From Anaerococcus urinomassiliensis (GTDB lineage Bacteria > Bacillota > Clostridia > Tissierellales > Peptoniphilaceae): a stretch of DNA of 64,000 nt. The stretch is taken from the NCBI RefSeq assembly GCF_900128425.1, contig NZ_LT635782.1, positions 1,247,691-1,311,690 of the forward strand. Reading direction: 5' to 3'. A program made the position numbers and the translations under genes. Positions 45,796 through 54,211 of this stretch are shown in pieces. Every line of letters starts with the position of its first letter. Within the stretch, counting starts at the first letter, position 1. The notes under the pieces are model-generated. The model saw only the letters and a list, made by a program, of their open reading frames with translations, had not been told where the DNA came from and searched no databases.

Positions 45796-46665
45796 CTATA
45801 CTAATTCTTTTGCAATTAGGTATCCTCCATAAGTAGGATTATTTGATGCTTTTCTAACACTTACTTTGTTGGCCAGATTATTTTCTACCATTGCACCCAG
45901 GTCTATATTTGACTTAGTAAGTCCACCAAAAAGTATAACGTCATTAACACTGGAATCGTATAGGGCATTTATTAATTCTACTATCTCATCAATCATATTA
46001 TCAATAATTTTTATAGCTTCAATATCAGCTTTTTCGAATAAATCGAATACAAGATGAGATAAATCAGCAATGTCCTCTCTTGTCATAGTTATATTTTTCT
46101 TTATAATATCATAGTCATCATCTAAATCTAACTTTTCTTTTACATCATAATATAAGTCAGTCTTCTTGTGACGTCCATCAGCTTGTTTGGTAAAGGCTGT
46201 TAAGAGCAATTTCCCTAGGTAATAACCACTAGCCTCATCGCCCAACCCGTATCCCCAACCACCAGCTCTGTGGTATGATCCATTTACATATTTATAGGCA
46301 ATACTGCCAGTGCCTAAAATAACCAATATACCAGTTTCCATTTGGAATTCAGAATAATAGGCTAAATGGACATCACTAGTTATATGATAATTATAGGAGT
46401 GAAAATTACTTTTAATCACTTCATCTATTTCTTGAATCATATACTTATTATTGCCGTAACCAGCTAATCCAAAAACAATATAATCATCTTTAGAAAATCC
46501 TAGGTCAGATAAACCAGCTTTTAAAATAGATCCCATCTTTTTACTTCCAACTTGCATTATGTGACAAGTGGGATAAGTGACTTTTTCTATAACTTCCCCA
46601 TCACTAATATCATATGAAACAAAATCAGTTGAGGTCCCTCCACCATCTACTACAATTATTTTCAT
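45796..46665 (-). CDS. BadF/BcrA/BcrD-type ATPase, N-acetyl-hexosamine kinase candidate
   Basis: A 289-residue ASKHA-superfamily kinase of the COG2971 group. Phosphate-1 motif VVDGGGTSTDFV, phosphate-2 ILGTGSIAYKY, GGWGYGLGDEASGYYLG and adenosine loop ILFGGLTKS. Bacterial relatives include N-acetylglucosamine kinases. It is the last gene of the MurQ/PTS operon, 2 bases after GH4. This makes GlcNAc (or a related hexosamine) a plausible substrate (inference). Confidence 0.85.
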   Translation of the reverse strand: MKIIVVDGGGTSTDFVSYDISDGEVIEKVTYPTCHIMQVGSKKMGSILKAGLSDLGFSKDDYIVFGLAGYGNNKYMIQEIDEVIKSNFHSYNYHITSDVHLAYYSEFQMETGILVILGTGSIAYKYVNGSYHRAGGWGYGLGDEASGYYLGKLLLTAFTKQADGRHKKTDLYYDVKEKLDLDDDYDIIKKNITMTREDIADLSHLVFDLFEKADIEAIKIIDNMIDEIVELINALYDSSVNDVILFGGLTKSNIDLGAMVENNLANKVSVRKASNNPTYGGYLIAKELV

Positions 46666-46667
46666 AC

Positions 46668-47999
46668 TTATTTAAAATATTTGGAGAATTGAGGGAGGTA
46701 TTCTTTATGAGCTTCTAATAATCTATCAAAAACTTCTATGGCAATATTTTCACTTGGTATTAATGGATTCATTGTTAGTGCTGCAATTGCTAAATCTCTA
46801 TTACCAGTTACTGCCGCCTCAACCGTCATTTTTTCAAAAGTTTTAATGTTATTAACTGTACCTAAATGCTTATAAGAGGCTTCTCCAATTTTAATTGGTT
46901 TTGGTCCATCTTTAGTTACAGAACATGCAGTTTCAATTACATTATTGTATCCGAAATTTTTAAAAGTATCTTTATTTAGAACATCTACATATTGCGTATC
47001 TCTGAAATCATTGTATATAGAATTTATAAGGGAGCATGCTGCTATACTATAATATGCACCACCCCTTTGCTCTAATTCTTTTGGTTTTTCTTTTAAGTTT
47101 GGGTCTTTATATTTTTCAAAAAGATCTTTTTCAATAATCTTTACCTTTTCTGCACGAACTGAATGGGATTTAAAATCTTCTAATTGATGGGCAAGCCTGT
47201 CTTTTTTATTGAAATAATATGCAAAATACGAACAAGGTATAGCTTCTAGCCCTCTCAATAGTTCTATACTAAATTTTTCTCCCATAATATTTTGCATTGT
47301 CAAAAGATTCTCTTCTTTCGAGTTTTCGTAATTATTTATTACATCCCACAATCTAGATTCTCCATTTTTTATTACATCTGTAACAAAAAAGTGATGATTA
47401 AGTCCAAATATTCTAAGATCAATATCTTCGTATGGTGAGTCAAGTAATTTTGCTATTCCCATCTTCATATCAACAGGAACATTACATAAGCCTATACTTT
47501 TTTCCCAACCACCTATATTAATGCTAGCTTCCGTAATCATACCAGCCGGATTAGAAAAATTTATTAACCAAGCATCTGGACATAGTTTTTCCATTCTTTT
47601 GATTATATCTAATATAACTGGAACAGTCCTAAGAGCTTTAAACATACCTCCAGCACCATTTGTTTCTTGACCAATAATTCCTAATTCTAAAGGAATTCTT
47701 TCATCCTTAACCCTTGCATCAAGCTGGCCCACCCTTATTTGAGTTGTTACAAAATCTGCATCTTTTAATGCCTCGTCTTTATCCAATGATAAATGAACAT
47801 CGATAGGCCTCTTAGATTTTTCTATCATTCTCTTAGCAAGATTTCCAACAATATCTAATTTCTCCTTACCTTCTTCTATATCCACAAGCCATAACTCTTT
47901 TATTGGAAAGCTGTCATATCTATTTATAAAACCTTCTACTAATTCAGGAGTGTATGAGCTCCCGCCTCCTATAGTAACTACTTTTAGTCCTTTTTTCAT
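46668..47999 (-). CDS. GH4 6-phospho-glycosidase
   Basis: A 443-residue GH4 protein. NAD-binding VVTIGGGSSYTPELVEGF; family signatures LINFSNPAGMITEA and LCNVPVDM (the Cys/His metal-binding region). GH4 enzymes use NAD+ and Mn2+ in an elimination mechanism and act on 6-phospho-disaccharides. LicH/CelF-like members are phospho-beta-glucosidases. Its place after a lactose/cellobiose-type PTS and beside MurQ suggests it cleaves a phospho-disaccharide that contains an amino sugar or muramic acid. Confidence 0.9.
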   Translation of the reverse strand: MKKGLKVVTIGGGSSYTPELVEGFINRYDSFPIKELWLVDIEEGKEKLDIVGNLAKRMIEKSKRPIDVHLSLDKDEALKDADFVTTQIRVGQLDARVKDERIPLELGIIGQETNGAGGMFKALRTVPVILDIIKRMEKLCPDAWLINFSNPAGMITEASINIGGWEKSIGLCNVPVDMKMGIAKLLDSPYEDIDLRIFGLNHHFFVTDVIKNGESRLWDVINNYENSKEENLLTMQNIMGEKFSIELLRGLEAIPCSYFAYYFNKKDRLAHQLEDFKSHSVRAEKVKIIEKDLFEKYKDPNLKEKPKELEQRGGAYYSIAACSLINSIYNDFRDTQYVDVLNKDTFKNFGYNNVIETACSVTKDGPKPIKIGEASYKHLGTVNNIKTFEKMTVEAAVTGNRDLAIAALTMNPLIPSENIAIEVFDRLLEAHKEYLPQFSKYFK

Positions 48000-48013
48000 A
48001 TAATCACCTCGTT

Positions 48014-49351
48014 TTATTCAATTGTATTATTTTCTTGTTCCAAAAGTTGATTATCATATATCTTAAAGAATGGATAATATAGTATTACAGCAATTGCTAT
48101 TAAGACAAAACTTAAAATAATAGATCTTACATCTCCCGTTGCAAAAAACGCTCCAATAGGTCCTGGCAATGTCCAAGGCGCAAGTGTTACTACTCTACCT
48201 ACCAATCCAAGGTTAGTAACTACCCAAGCTATAATCCCAAGAATTAAGGGCACTCCTATAAAAGGTATCATTAGTGTTGGATTTAAAACAATAGGAGCAC
48301 CAAAAATAATAGGTTCATTAATATTAAATATTGCTGGTAAAATAACAGCCTTTCCCAAAGTTTTTCCATATGTTGATTTTGATCTAAATAGTAGTAATAA
48401 AGCTAATCCTATTGTAGCTCCTGAACCACCAAGTAATACAAACCATTGATAGAAAGGTTCAGCAGCTGTATTTGGTATAGGTGCGCCAGCCGCAAAAGCT
48501 TGGCTGTTTTGTTCAAGTAGCATTAACCAAAGTGGTCTGGCAACAGTTCCAATTATCGATGAACCGTGAATACCAAATACCCAAAAGAAAGAATCTAGAA
48601 AAATAATAATTAATACTGATGGCAAGGTATCAGAAGCGCTAATTAAAGGTGCTATAATTCCCCCAATAATAGAATGCAAATCTATCTTTAGCCACATAGA
48701 TATAGTTGCAAATAACAATATTACAATTGCAGTCGGAATAAGCGACTCAAATGACCTTGCAACTGATTCTGGAACTTGTGGCGGCATTTTTATTGTCCAA
48801 CCACGTTGCTTACATATTCTTAATATTTCTACTGCAGCTATTGATGATAAAATACCCACAAACATTCCAGCAGAACCTAAGTTACCCATTGGTATAACCC
48901 ATCCTTCTGGAATCTGTGATATATATTCTTTTAATTCTCCATTACTATTTGCTAAATTATTAATTGATTTGCTTACTTCTGGCAATGCTTTCGGAATAAT
49001 AGTAAGTAGGTATGCAAGCTCAGATATAATGCCTCCAGATAAACCATCCATCTCATAGGATCTACTTAAAGAATAACCTATTCCAAATACTGCATATAAG
49101 GTCATTATAAACATACTCATTCTATGAGGTAACAATATATCATTGGCATGAGCCTTTATCCATTGAGCAATCGCCCAATTTTCTGGCATTTGATTTGGCA
49201 AAAAAGCTATTACCAAAAACATAGATGATACTATTATCATAGGAAGTGTTGCTATAATACCGTCTCTTACAGCTCTTAAATGTCTTTGTTCAGCTAACCT
49301 AGCCATTGGAGTAGCTAGTTTTTCATCTAAAGTTGATGCAAATTTTTCCAT
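48014..49351 (-). CDS. PTS system EIIC, lactose/cellobiose family
   Basis: A 445-residue membrane protein with about ten segments. Family markers: FASTLDEKLATPMARLAEQRHLRAVRDGI near the N-terminus, FGIHGSSIIG, EPFYQWFVLLGG and FNINEPIIFGAPIVLNP, a ligand-site motif of CelB-type EIIC. It is the channel for the sugar; IIB and IIA are encoded separately upstream. EIIC is followed by GH4 and the kinase. Confidence 0.93.
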   Translation of the reverse strand: MEKFASTLDEKLATPMARLAEQRHLRAVRDGIIATLPMIIVSSMFLVIAFLPNQMPENWAIAQWIKAHANDILLPHRMSMFIMTLYAVFGIGYSLSRSYEMDGLSGGIISELAYLLTIIPKALPEVSKSINNLANSNGELKEYISQIPEGWVIPMGNLGSAGMFVGILSSIAAVEILRICKQRGWTIKMPPQVPESVARSFESLIPTAIVILLFATISMWLKIDLHSIIGGIIAPLISASDTLPSVLIIIFLDSFFWVFGIHGSSIIGTVARPLWLMLLEQNSQAFAAGAPIPNTAAEPFYQWFVLLGGSGATIGLALLLLFRSKSTYGKTLGKAVILPAIFNINEPIIFGAPIVLNPTLMIPFIGVPLILGIIAWVVTNLGLVGRVVTLAPWTLPGPIGAFFATGDVRSIILSFVLIAIAVILYYPFFKIYDNQLLEQENNTIE

Positions 49352-49363
49352 ATTATATCCTTT

Positions 49364-49675
49364 CTATTTCTCGTTATATAAATTCATTGCTTGCTCATAA
49401 AGTTTTTCACTACCCATAGGACTATAAGCAACTGGTTCAATAAGTTCAATTGGAATATTATATTTTTTTGCAATTTCTTCTAAGTCTTTAAATCTGTGCC
49501 TAATTTGTGGAGCAACCATTACTATGTCATAACCATTTTTTATTTCATCTTCTAGTCCACTAGATCCAATTGCATTCACTTCAATTTCTACATTATTTTT
49601 TGCACCTTCTTCTTTTAATCCATTAACAGCCATAGAAGAACTCATCCCCATGGAACAAACAAATAAAACTTTCAT
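49364..49675 (-). CDS. PTS system EIIB, lactose/cellobiose family
   Basis: A 103-residue protein. The phosphorylated Cys lies in VLFVCSMGMSSSM (Cys7), followed by ANGLKEEGAK-like helices. Cytoplasmic. Between the small membrane protein and EIIC genes, with 12- to 16-base gaps. Confidence 0.94.
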   Translation of the reverse strand: MKVLFVCSMGMSSSMAVNGLKEEGAKNNVEIEVNAIGSSGLEDEIKNGYDIVMVAPQIRHRFKDLEEIAKKYNIPIELIEPVAYSPMGSEKLYEQAMNLYNEK

Positions 49676-49691
49676 ATTTTTCCTCCCTATA

Positions 49692-50003
49692 TTAAAATAA
49701 AATAATTAGTAAATATAAAAAAATTATTACAAAATATAATAAAATCTTTATAATAGTAACTTTTCTAAATTTGTTTCTAGTCTTATTTATCTTACTTTCC
49801 AATAAAAATGTAGTTGTGCTAATAAAAGCTGGAAGTAAGAATAATATAAAATACTTATTTGAAATAAATTTCCTAAAAATAGTAATATATAAAAAGCTAA
49901 TAAATATAAATAATACAGCACTAATATATGAAATTTTTGGTATATCATAATCAGTTTTATAAGCTCGATTATTTTCCAATCTCAACTTATTTTTACTTGT
50001 CAT
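49692..50003 (-). CDS. Small membrane protein in PTS operon, unknown
   Basis: A 103-residue protein with three predicted membrane segments (about 27-43, 52-68, 81-102), and an N-terminal cytosolic stretch of basic residues. No family recognised. It lies between EIIA and EIIB, with EIIA's stop overlapping its start by 11 bases, so it is co-expressed. Such an extra open frame inside a PTS set is unusual; an auxiliary transport or regulatory role is a guess. Confidence 0.6.
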   Translation of the reverse strand: MTSKNKLRLENNRAYKTDYDIPKISYISAVLFIFISFLYITIFRKFISNKYFILFLLPAFISTTTFLLESKINKTRNKFRKVTIIKILLYFVIIFLYLLIILF

Positions 50004-50310
50004 TAATTTTAACCTTATAAATTTTTATAAATGCACTTATCAAATCCTTTGTTTCGACTGCTGTCATAAGTTGATCCTGGGCATGCATCATAATAAGTAA
50101 TTTGCCCTTATAACCATTTTCGATGTCATCTTGCATTAATTTCGATTGGAACTCATGAGCTTTAAAAAAACTCTTATCTGCTTTCTTCAAAAGTTCATCG
50201 GCTTTTTTAAAGTCACCATCTTTTGCACAATCTAGTGCTTCATATGCATATGATTTACCTTCACCAGCATCAATTATTATTTGAAAAATCATTTCTTCAT
50301 AGTTTTGCAT
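49993..50310 (-). CDS. PTS system EIIA, lactose/cellobiose family
   Basis: A 105-residue helical protein. IIDAGEGKSYAYEALDCA, phosphohistidine and Mg site in MMHAQDQLMTAVE; C-terminal FIKIYKVKI. It receives phosphate from HPr. Directly downstream of murQ by one base. Confidence 0.93.
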   Translation of the reverse strand: MQNYEEMIFQIIIDAGEGKSYAYEALDCAKDGDFKKADELLKKADKSFFKAHEFQSKLMQDDIENGYKGKLLIMMHAQDQLMTAVETKDLISAFIKIYKVKINDK

Positions 50311-51210
50311 TTAATTATCCCTCAGCGCCTCTTTTAAAAATCCATTTGCTGATTGAATTTTCTCTCTAGCTTCTTTTTTATTACAGCCTAGTTCAATCAT
50401 ACAAATGGCTTCTTTAACATTCCAATTTGTCTTCTCTAAAGTACTTTTTGCAAGTTTTTCATCAGCTTTTGTTATTTCAATTACTATATTCTTTGCTCTT
50501 TTTCTTAATTTATCATTTGTTGGCTTTACATCTACCATTAAATTTTGGTAAACTTTACCGATTCCTACCATTGAAGAAGTACTAATCATGTTTAAAATCA
50601 TTTTCTGTGCACTTCCTGCTTTTAGCCTAGTAGATCCTGTCAATACTTCTGGACCAACTATAGCTTCTATTGGATAATCCGATATGGCACTAATTGGAGA
50701 ATTCTCATTACATACTATAGAACCTGTCACAGCGCCGATTTCTTTTGCATATTCGATTGCTTGTATAACATATGGTGTTCTGCCACTTGCAGCAATCCCA
50801 ACAAGTATATCATCTTTGCTAAATTCTATATCTTTTAAGTCTTCTATCGCTTTAGCCTTGTTATCTTCCATGCCTTCCTTGGCAGAATATATCGCATCTT
50901 GCCCCCCACTAATTAGTCCTATAACCATATCTGAATCTACTCCAAAGGTTGGTGGACATTCCGAAGCATCTAGAACTCCAAGTCTTCCACTAGTGCCTGA
51001 CCCAATATAAACTAATCTACCTCCTTTCTTAAACGTATTTATAACTTCATCTGATAGGTCAGCAATCATCTCAGCATTTGTACTTACCGCCTCAGATACT
51101 TTCTTATCTTCATCATTCATCAATCTGACGATTTCAAGCGTGGATAATTTATCTAAGTTCATCGAATCTGGGTTTCTCGTTTCAGTTTTTAAGTTTTTTT
51201 TACATTCCAA
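50311..51210 (-). CDS. murQ: N-acetylmuramic acid 6-phosphate etherase
   Basis: A 299-residue SIS-domain protein. ETRNPDSMNLDKLSTLEIV opening, GRLVYIGSGTSGRLGVLDASECPPTFG, AASGRTPYVIQAIEYA and GSTRLKAGSAQKMILNM, all MurQ hallmarks. It removes D-lactate from MurNAc-6P to give GlcNAc-6P. Its presence shows the operon deals with MurNAc-6P or a MurNAc-containing disaccharide. Overlaps murR by 11 bases. Confidence 0.96.
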   Translation of the reverse strand: MECKKNLKTETRNPDSMNLDKLSTLEIVRLMNDEDKKVSEAVSTNAEMIADLSDEVINTFKKGGRLVYIGSGTSGRLGVLDASECPPTFGVDSDMVIGLISGGQDAIYSAKEGMEDNKAKAIEDLKDIEFSKDDILVGIAASGRTPYVIQAIEYAKEIGAVTGSIVCNENSPISAISDYPIEAIVGPEVLTGSTRLKAGSAQKMILNMISTSSMVGIGKVYQNLMVDVKPTNDKLRKRAKNIVIEITKADEKLAKSTLEKTNWNVKEAICMIELGCNKKEAREKIQSANGFLKEALRDN

Positions 51211-52057
51211 ATTCCTTTTCCTCCTTAACTATATAATTTTTACTAATCTTTTTAATGGAACTATCATAATTTCTTATAATGTATATGTTATAAAGTAGGT
51301 CCACTATATTAAGTTGGGCTATTCTTGAACTAACAGCCCCTGTTCTTACGATATTTTCTATAGGAGCAACTTGTAAAATTTTTTCGGCCTTTTTTGCTAT
51401 AGGTGAATTTATGAATCCTGTTATTAAAATAATCTTAGCATTGTTTGAATATAAGGATTTAGTGCATTCAAGCATTTCGTGAGTTTCTCCAGAATAAGAA
51501 AAAATAATTGCCAAGGTGTTCTCATCAGCATTTCTCGCATTTAATAACTGTAGATGCCAATCTTGGTCAATAATAAAATTCCTATTGACCCTCAAGAACT
51601 TTTGCCTCATATCCATTGCTACAAGCAAAGAAGAACCCATGCCAAATAAATAGACTTTGTCATAAGATTCTATTAGCCTTATAGCCTCTAACAAATCCTC
51701 TTCATCGTTTAATTTTCCTGTATTAATAATAGCCTGCTGATTTTTGTTAGTTATTATATCAATCATATCCGATATAGAAGTATCTTCGGAAATATCTTTG
51801 GAAAGCTCATTTACATTTGCTTCTTCTATAGCCAGATTGTATATTAAAGAATTTTTCAATTCTTGAAATCCAGTAAAATTGAGGTTTTTGCATAACCTTA
51901 TAATAGTAGCAGGTGAAGTAAACGTTTTTTTTGACAGCATCCTTATATTGTAATTAATAACTTCATCAGGTTGATTTAACATATAATCTATCAGTATCTT
52001 TTCACTATTACTAGCTGATGGATAATATGATTTTAATTTTATGAAAACATTATTCAT
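51200..52057 (-). CDS. murR: MurR/RpiR-family regulator
   Basis: A 285-residue RpiR-type regulator. N-terminal helix-turn-helix (MLSKKTFTSPATIIRLCKNLNFTGFQELK) and C-terminal SIS domain with KVYLFGMGSSLLVAMDM and IIFSYSGETHEML. Repressor or activator of the linked murQ operon, with MurNAc-6P or a related phosphosugar as the likely effector. First gene of the operon; promoter and a GAAACAATGTTTC dyad lie just upstream. Confidence 0.92.
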   Translation of the reverse strand: MNNVFIKLKSYYPSASNSEKILIDYMLNQPDEVINYNIRMLSKKTFTSPATIIRLCKNLNFTGFQELKNSLIYNLAIEEANVNELSKDISEDTSISDMIDIITNKNQQAIINTGKLNDEEDLLEAIRLIESYDKVYLFGMGSSLLVAMDMRQKFLRVNRNFIIDQDWHLQLLNARNADENTLAIIFSYSGETHEMLECTKSLYSNNAKIILITGFINSPIAKKAEKILQVAPIENIVRTGAVSSRIAQLNIVDLLYNIYIIRNYDSSIKKISKNYIVKEEKEFGM

Positions 52058-52074
52058 TTTTTACTCCTACATAA

Positions 52075-52103
52075 AGGATATTCTAAAGAAACAAAATTGT
52101 CAA
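52075..52103 (-). promoter_or_regulatory. Promoter of the murR operon
   Basis: Minus strand TTGACA (52103-52098), 17-base spacer, TATCCT (52080-52075), 18 bases before murR. Confidence 0.65.
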
Positions 52104-52120
52104 TAATTCTTATACATTTA

Positions 52121-52133
52121 GAAACAATGTTTC
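52121..52133. promoter_or_regulatory. Candidate MurR operator
   Basis: GAAAC-ATT-GTTTC inverted repeat about 20 bases upstream of the murR -35; a half site (GTTTC) occurs in the promoter spacer. Confidence 0.4.
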
Positions 52134-52239
52134 GTTTACTGATAGAAAACGTTATTTCATTACACATTTAACATTAATTCAATTTGCTTTGTATATTGTA
52201 AAATCCAAAAATTGATGTATATTATAAATATATAAATAT

Positions 52240-52378
52240 AACAGATAATGAATTCTAGTAGGGATTATTCCTGAATTACACTTTCATTTTGTTTAAGGCC
52301 TGCCTTGGGTTTGTCAAGGCTTAGAGTATAAAAAGAGGTGGTACCGCAGATATCTGCCCTCTTATGCTCTTTTTTTGT
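52240..52378 (+). promoter_or_regulatory. T-box riboswitch of tyrS, very short Stem I
   Basis: Stem I closes with AATGAA (52247-52252) and TTCATT (52283-52288). Its interior loop carries CTAGTA on one side and GAATTACAC on the other, with TAC (Tyr) at 52277-52279 as specifier. Only a 5-bp hairpin (AGGGA/TTCCT) sits above it, so the long distal domain is missing. Then come a GCCTTG/CAAGGC hairpin (52302-52320), the T-box GAGGTGGTACCGCAG, and terminator AGAGTATAA / TTATGCTCT with TTTTTT (52323-52376). A -10-like TATTAT at 52220 matches a start just upstream. Confidence 0.85.
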
Positions 52379-52398
52379 GCTTATTTTAGGAGGAATAT

Positions 52399-53649
52399 AT
52401 GAAATTTACTTACGAAAAAGAATATGACAATGTTTTTGATGAGCTTGTGGACCGTGGTTACTACGAGCAAGCTACTGATGAAGCTGAACTTAAGGAAAAA
52501 CTTAAAAACGAATCAATGACCTTCTACTGTGGTTTTGATGCTACAGCTGATTCTCTTACAGTAGGCCACCTTATCCAAATTATGGTTATGATCCGTATGC
52601 AAAATTACGGTCACAAGCCAATCGCCCTACTTGGTGGTGGTACAACCCTAATCGGTGACCCATCTGGTCGTTCTGATATGAGAAAAGTTATGACAGAAGA
52701 AACCATCGACCATAACGCCAATAGCTTCTACCAACAGTTCCAAAGATTTTTAGAATTTGGTGATGATGCAGCTACTGTTGTTAACAACAAAGACTGGCTT
52801 ACAGAACTTAAATTCTTGGAATTCTTAAGAGATGTAGGAAATGAATTTTTGGTTAATGAAATGATCAAAAAAGATGCCTATAAGAATCGTATGGCAGCTG
52901 GTGGATTGACTTTCTTTGAATTTTCCTACATGCTTTTACAATCCTATGACTTCTTAGAACTTTACCGCCGCCACGACTGTACCCTAGAAATCGGTGGATC
53001 TGACCAATGGTCAAATATAATCGGTGGTGTAGACCTTGTTCGCAAAAAAGAAGATGCCAAGGCTTATGGTATGACTTTCTCACTTCTTACAACAGCTGAT
53101 GGAGTGAAGATGGGCAAAAGCCAAAAGGGTGCTGTATGGTTAGACGGCGAAAAGACAAGTCCATATGAACTTTTCCAATATATGAGAAATGTGGACGATA
53201 GAGATGTCGAAAAATTCTTGCTTCAACTTACTTTCCTACCAACAGAAGAATGTAGAAAACTAGGATCTAAGTCAGAGGCAGCTGATATCAACCATGCTAA
53301 GGAAGTTCTAGCCTTTGAAGTAACCAAGCTAATCCACGGCGAAGAAGCTGCAAAAGAAGCCCTAGATGCTGCAAAAGCACTATTTGCCGGAAAAGGTAAC
53401 GAAGATGCTATGCCAACAACAGAAATTTCTAAAGAAGATTTACCAATTGGCCTATTACAACTTATGACAAATGTTGGACTAACAGGCTCTAACGGAGAAG
53501 GCAGAAGACTTGTTAAACAAGGTGGAGTATCAGTAAATGATGAGAAAATCACAGATGTTGGAATGGAAATAAGCGAAGACTTATTCGAAGATAACAAAAT
53601 TATAATCAAAAAAGGAAAGAAAAATTTCCACAGAATACTTTTAGGATAA
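52399..53649 (+). CDS. tyrS: Tyrosyl-tRNA synthetase
   Basis: A 416-residue class Ic synthetase. HIGH-like site TVGHLIQIMVM; tyrosine pocket LGGGTTLIGDPSGRSDMRKVM; KMSKS-like site KMGKSQKGAVW; the C-terminal S4 domain (GEGRRLVKQGGVSVND). GGAGG RBS lies 7 bases before the start. Controlled by the T-box immediately upstream. Confidence 0.97.
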   Translation: MKFTYEKEYDNVFDELVDRGYYEQATDEAELKEKLKNESMTFYCGFDATADSLTVGHLIQIMVMIRMQNYGHKPIALLGGGTTLIGDPSGRSDMRKVMTEETIDHNANSFYQQFQRFLEFGDDAATVVNNKDWLTELKFLEFLRDVGNEFLVNEMIKKDAYKNRMAAGGLTFFEFSYMLLQSYDFLELYRRHDCTLEIGGSDQWSNIIGGVDLVRKKEDAKAYGMTFSLLTTADGVKMGKSQKGAVWLDGEKTSPYELFQYMRNVDDRDVEKFLLQLTFLPTEECRKLGSKSEAADINHAKEVLAFEVTKLIHGEEAAKEALDAAKALFAGKGNEDAMPTTEISKEDLPIGLLQLMTNVGLTGSNGEGRRLVKQGGVSVNDEKITDVGMEISEDLFEDNKIIIKKGKKNFHRILLG

Positions 53650-53655
53650 TATAAA

Positions 53656-53685
53656 AAACACTTCCATTAAATTACGGAAGTGTTT
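53656..53685. terminator. Terminator after tyrS (bidirectional)
   Basis: AAACACTTCC pairs with GGAAGTGTTT, followed by TTCTTTATC; converging cysE on the other strand. Confidence 0.88.
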
Positions 53686-53689
53686 TTCT

Positions 53690-54211
53690 TTATCTTTTTA
53701 TAATTCTTGCTGGAACTCCTACTGCTGTTGAGTTTTCAGGTATATCTTCTAGAACTACAGCGTTGGCGCCTATTTTGGCATTATCTCCTACTTTTATATC
53801 ACCTAGGATTACTGCCCCTGCTCCAAGCATTACATTGTTTCCTACACTAGGGTGTCTCTTGCCCTTTTTGTTTGCAACAGCACCAATGGTTACCCCATGA
53901 TACATAAGGCAATCGTCGCCTACTTCTGCTGTCTCTCCTATGACCACTCCAACCCCATGGTCAATATAGCATCTTCTGCCAATACTTGCCCCAGGATGAA
54001 TCTCTATTCCTGTTTCCATCCTAGATTTGAAGGCTAGCTCATTGGCTTCATAAAATTTCCCCTTTTCCCAAAGTTCGTGGGCCCTATAGTGGGATAGGAG
54101 AGCCTTTACTCCAGGGGAATAGAGTACGGCTTCTTCTTTACTTCTCAAAGCAGGATCTTTTTCTAGAGCAGATACTAAAAGTTCCTCTTTATAATCTTCA
54201 TAATTAATCAT
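53690..54211 (-). CDS. cysE: Serine O-acetyltransferase
   Basis: A 173-residue left-handed beta-helix acetyltransferase. Short CysE/EpsC form: IEIHPGASIGRRCYIDHG, VVIGETAEVGDD, VTIGAVANKKGKRHP and NAKIGANAVVLEDI hexapeptide turns. It makes O-acetylserine for cysteine synthesis. It overlaps the cysK reading frame by 8 bases, the conventional Firmicutes cysK-cysE pair. Confidence 0.94.
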   Translation of the reverse strand: MINYEDYKEELLVSALEKDPALRSKEEAVLYSPGVKALLSHYRAHELWEKGKFYEANELAFKSRMETGIEIHPGASIGRRCYIDHGVGVVIGETAEVGDDCLMYHGVTIGAVANKKGKRHPSVGNNVMLGAGAVILGDIKVGDNAKIGANAVVLEDIPENSTAVGVPARIIKR

